64,000 nt of DNA from an uncultured Alphaproteobacteria bacterium (lineage in GTDB: Bacteria > Pseudomonadota > Alphaproteobacteria > Rhodospirillales > Rhodospirillaceae), in the NCBI GenBank assembly GCA_900079695.1, contig LT599022.1, forward strand, positions 2,193,245 through 2,257,244, written 5' to 3'. This document shows, one piece after another, positions 63,195-64,000 of the stretch. The translations under genes and the position numbers were made by a program. Position 1 is the first letter of the stretch. Each line of letters starts with the position of its first letter. The notes beneath the pieces were generated by a model, which was not told the origin of the DNA, searched no databases, and saw nothing but the letters and a program-made list of their open reading frames with translations.

Positions 63195-64000
63195 GATGTC
63201 CTACGACCTGACCGACCTGCGCCTGTTCGCCGCGATCGTCGACGCGGGCAGCATCACCGCCGGGGCGGCGCGCGCCGGTCTCGCGCTCGCCTCGGCCAGC
63301 GCACGGGTGATCGGCATGGAGCAGGCGCTGGGCGCGCCGCTGCTGGAGCGGCTGCCGCGCGGCGTCCGCCCGACCCCGGCGGGGCATGCGCTCGCGCACC
63401 ACGCGCGGCTGGTGCTGGAGCAGATGGAGCGCCTGCGCGGCGACCTGCGCGCCCACGCACGCGGCGGCCTGCGCGGCCATATCCGCCTGTTGTCCAACAC
63501 CGCGGCGCTGGAGGAACACCTGCCGGACGCGCTGGCGCTGTGGCTCGCCGCCAATCCGGGGGTGTCGATCGACCTCGCGGAGCGCGAAAGCCGTGCGGTC
63601 GCCCTCGGCATCGCCTCAGGCCAGGGCGACGTCGGCGTGCTCGCCGACTGCGCCGACGCCGAAGGCCTGGAAACCTTCACCTTCCGCATCGACCGTCTGT
63701 ATGCGGTGCTGCCGCCCGGCCACCGCCTCGCGGCGGCGGACGCGGCAAGCTTCGCCGATCTGCTGGAAGAGGATTTCGTCGCCTCGCCCGCCGACAGCGC
63801 GATCGGCGAGCATCTCGCGATGCGCGCCGCCCGCCTCGGCCGCAGCTTCGCGCCGCGGGTGCGCCTGCGCGGGTTCGACGCGATCTGCCGCATGGTCGGC
63901 CGCGGCGTCGGCGTCGCGGTGATGCCGGAAACCGCGGCGCGGCGCGGCGCGTCAGCGTTCGGCGTGACGCCGCTGCCGCTCGCCGACCCCTGGGCGGTGC
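63195..64000 (+). CDS. LysR-family regulator, cut by the window edge
   Basis: The first 268 residues of a LysR-type regulator (family length ~300). The winged helix is [19 protein letters not shown], then [42 protein letters not shown], followed by the long linker helix and the substrate-binding domain ([40 protein letters not shown]). GGAGG lies close before the ATG at 63195. Frame open at the right edge. Divergent from the TSUP transporter gene 105 bp away, its likely target. Confidence 0.88.

Noticed and set aside
1..64000. CRISPR arrays, rRNA, tRNA, IS elements
   Set aside because: Looked for on both strands by eye; no regularly spaced repeats, tRNA cloverleaf consensus, rRNA segments or transposase genes were recognised.

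Overview
The window comes from the chromosome of a GC-rich alphaproteobacterium, most likely an anaerobic or facultatively anaerobic member of the Rhodospirillales. The main reason is a complete cooMKLXUH-type energy-converting hydrogenase operon together with a CooA-like regulator, an arrangement best known from Rhodospirillum rubrum. The genus cannot be fixed from the sequence alone.

Positions 1-5.6 kb are the decayed right part of a prophage. They hold the end of a tail tape-measure gene, a truncated tail-assembly gene, small hypotheticals, a superinfection-immunity protein with a zinc ribbon, a DEDDh exonuclease with a BRCT domain, a small lipoprotein, a BrnT/BrnA toxin-antitoxin pair, and two copies of a multi-hairpin repeat. 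Base composition and codon use are visibly less GC-rich than in the rest.

Positions 5.8-15.0 kb are a peptide-scavenging operon: an RpiR-type regulator with a 15-bp perfect inverted repeat in front, a GsiABCD-like peptide importer, and three unusual peptidases (DmpA-type P1, DppA-type M55 D-aminopeptidase, isoaspartyl peptidase). It converges with a pair on the minus strand: an AceE/transketolase-like enzyme and an aspartate dehydrogenase.

Positions 18.3-55 kb appear to be one functional block. It contains a CooA-like regulator (18.6 kb), a NodU/TobZ-type carbamoyltransferase, molybdopterin synthesis genes (moaCB, moaD, moaE, moeA, and moaA at 54 kb), [NiFe]-hydrogenase maturation genes (hypCDE, a HypF lacking its N-terminal half, hypB, hypA), and molybdate regulation and import (modE, modABC). 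A continuous minus-strand run from 53.4 to 32.7 kb encodes CooMKLXUH, a ferredoxin, XdhC, a Mop-type molybdenum aldehyde oxidoreductase, a flavin/Fe-S/CCG-domain oxidoreductase, a two-CxxC redox protein, a methyltransferase, a C-GCAxxG-C-C protein, an MocA/HD/radical-SAM triple fusion, a PaaK-like ligase, a histidine phosphatase, HypA and HypB.

The strongest result of this reading is that sites matching the CooA operator TGTCA-N6-CGACA lie exactly at the heads of these units: two perfect (21036-21051 and 24255-24270), one with a single mismatch upstream of cooM with a well-spaced -10 (53484-53527), and weaker ones before hypA and moaA. No CO dehydrogenase gene (cooS/cooF) is present here. I infer a CooA-type regulon in which a molybdo-hydroxylase, rather than CODH, feeds low-potential electrons through a ferredoxin to a proton-pumping, H2-evolving hydrogenase. 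The regulator keeps the His77 heme ligand of CooA but lacks Pro2 and Cys75, so its signal may differ.

Positions 55-64 kb hold ordinary accessory genes: an uncharacterised protein, an SDR with an AraC regulator, a GntP-type sugar-acid permease with an MBL-fold enzyme and a CdaR regulator, WrbA, a TSUP transporter, and a LysR gene cut by the window edge. I saw no rRNA, tRNA, CRISPR array, IS element or integrase.
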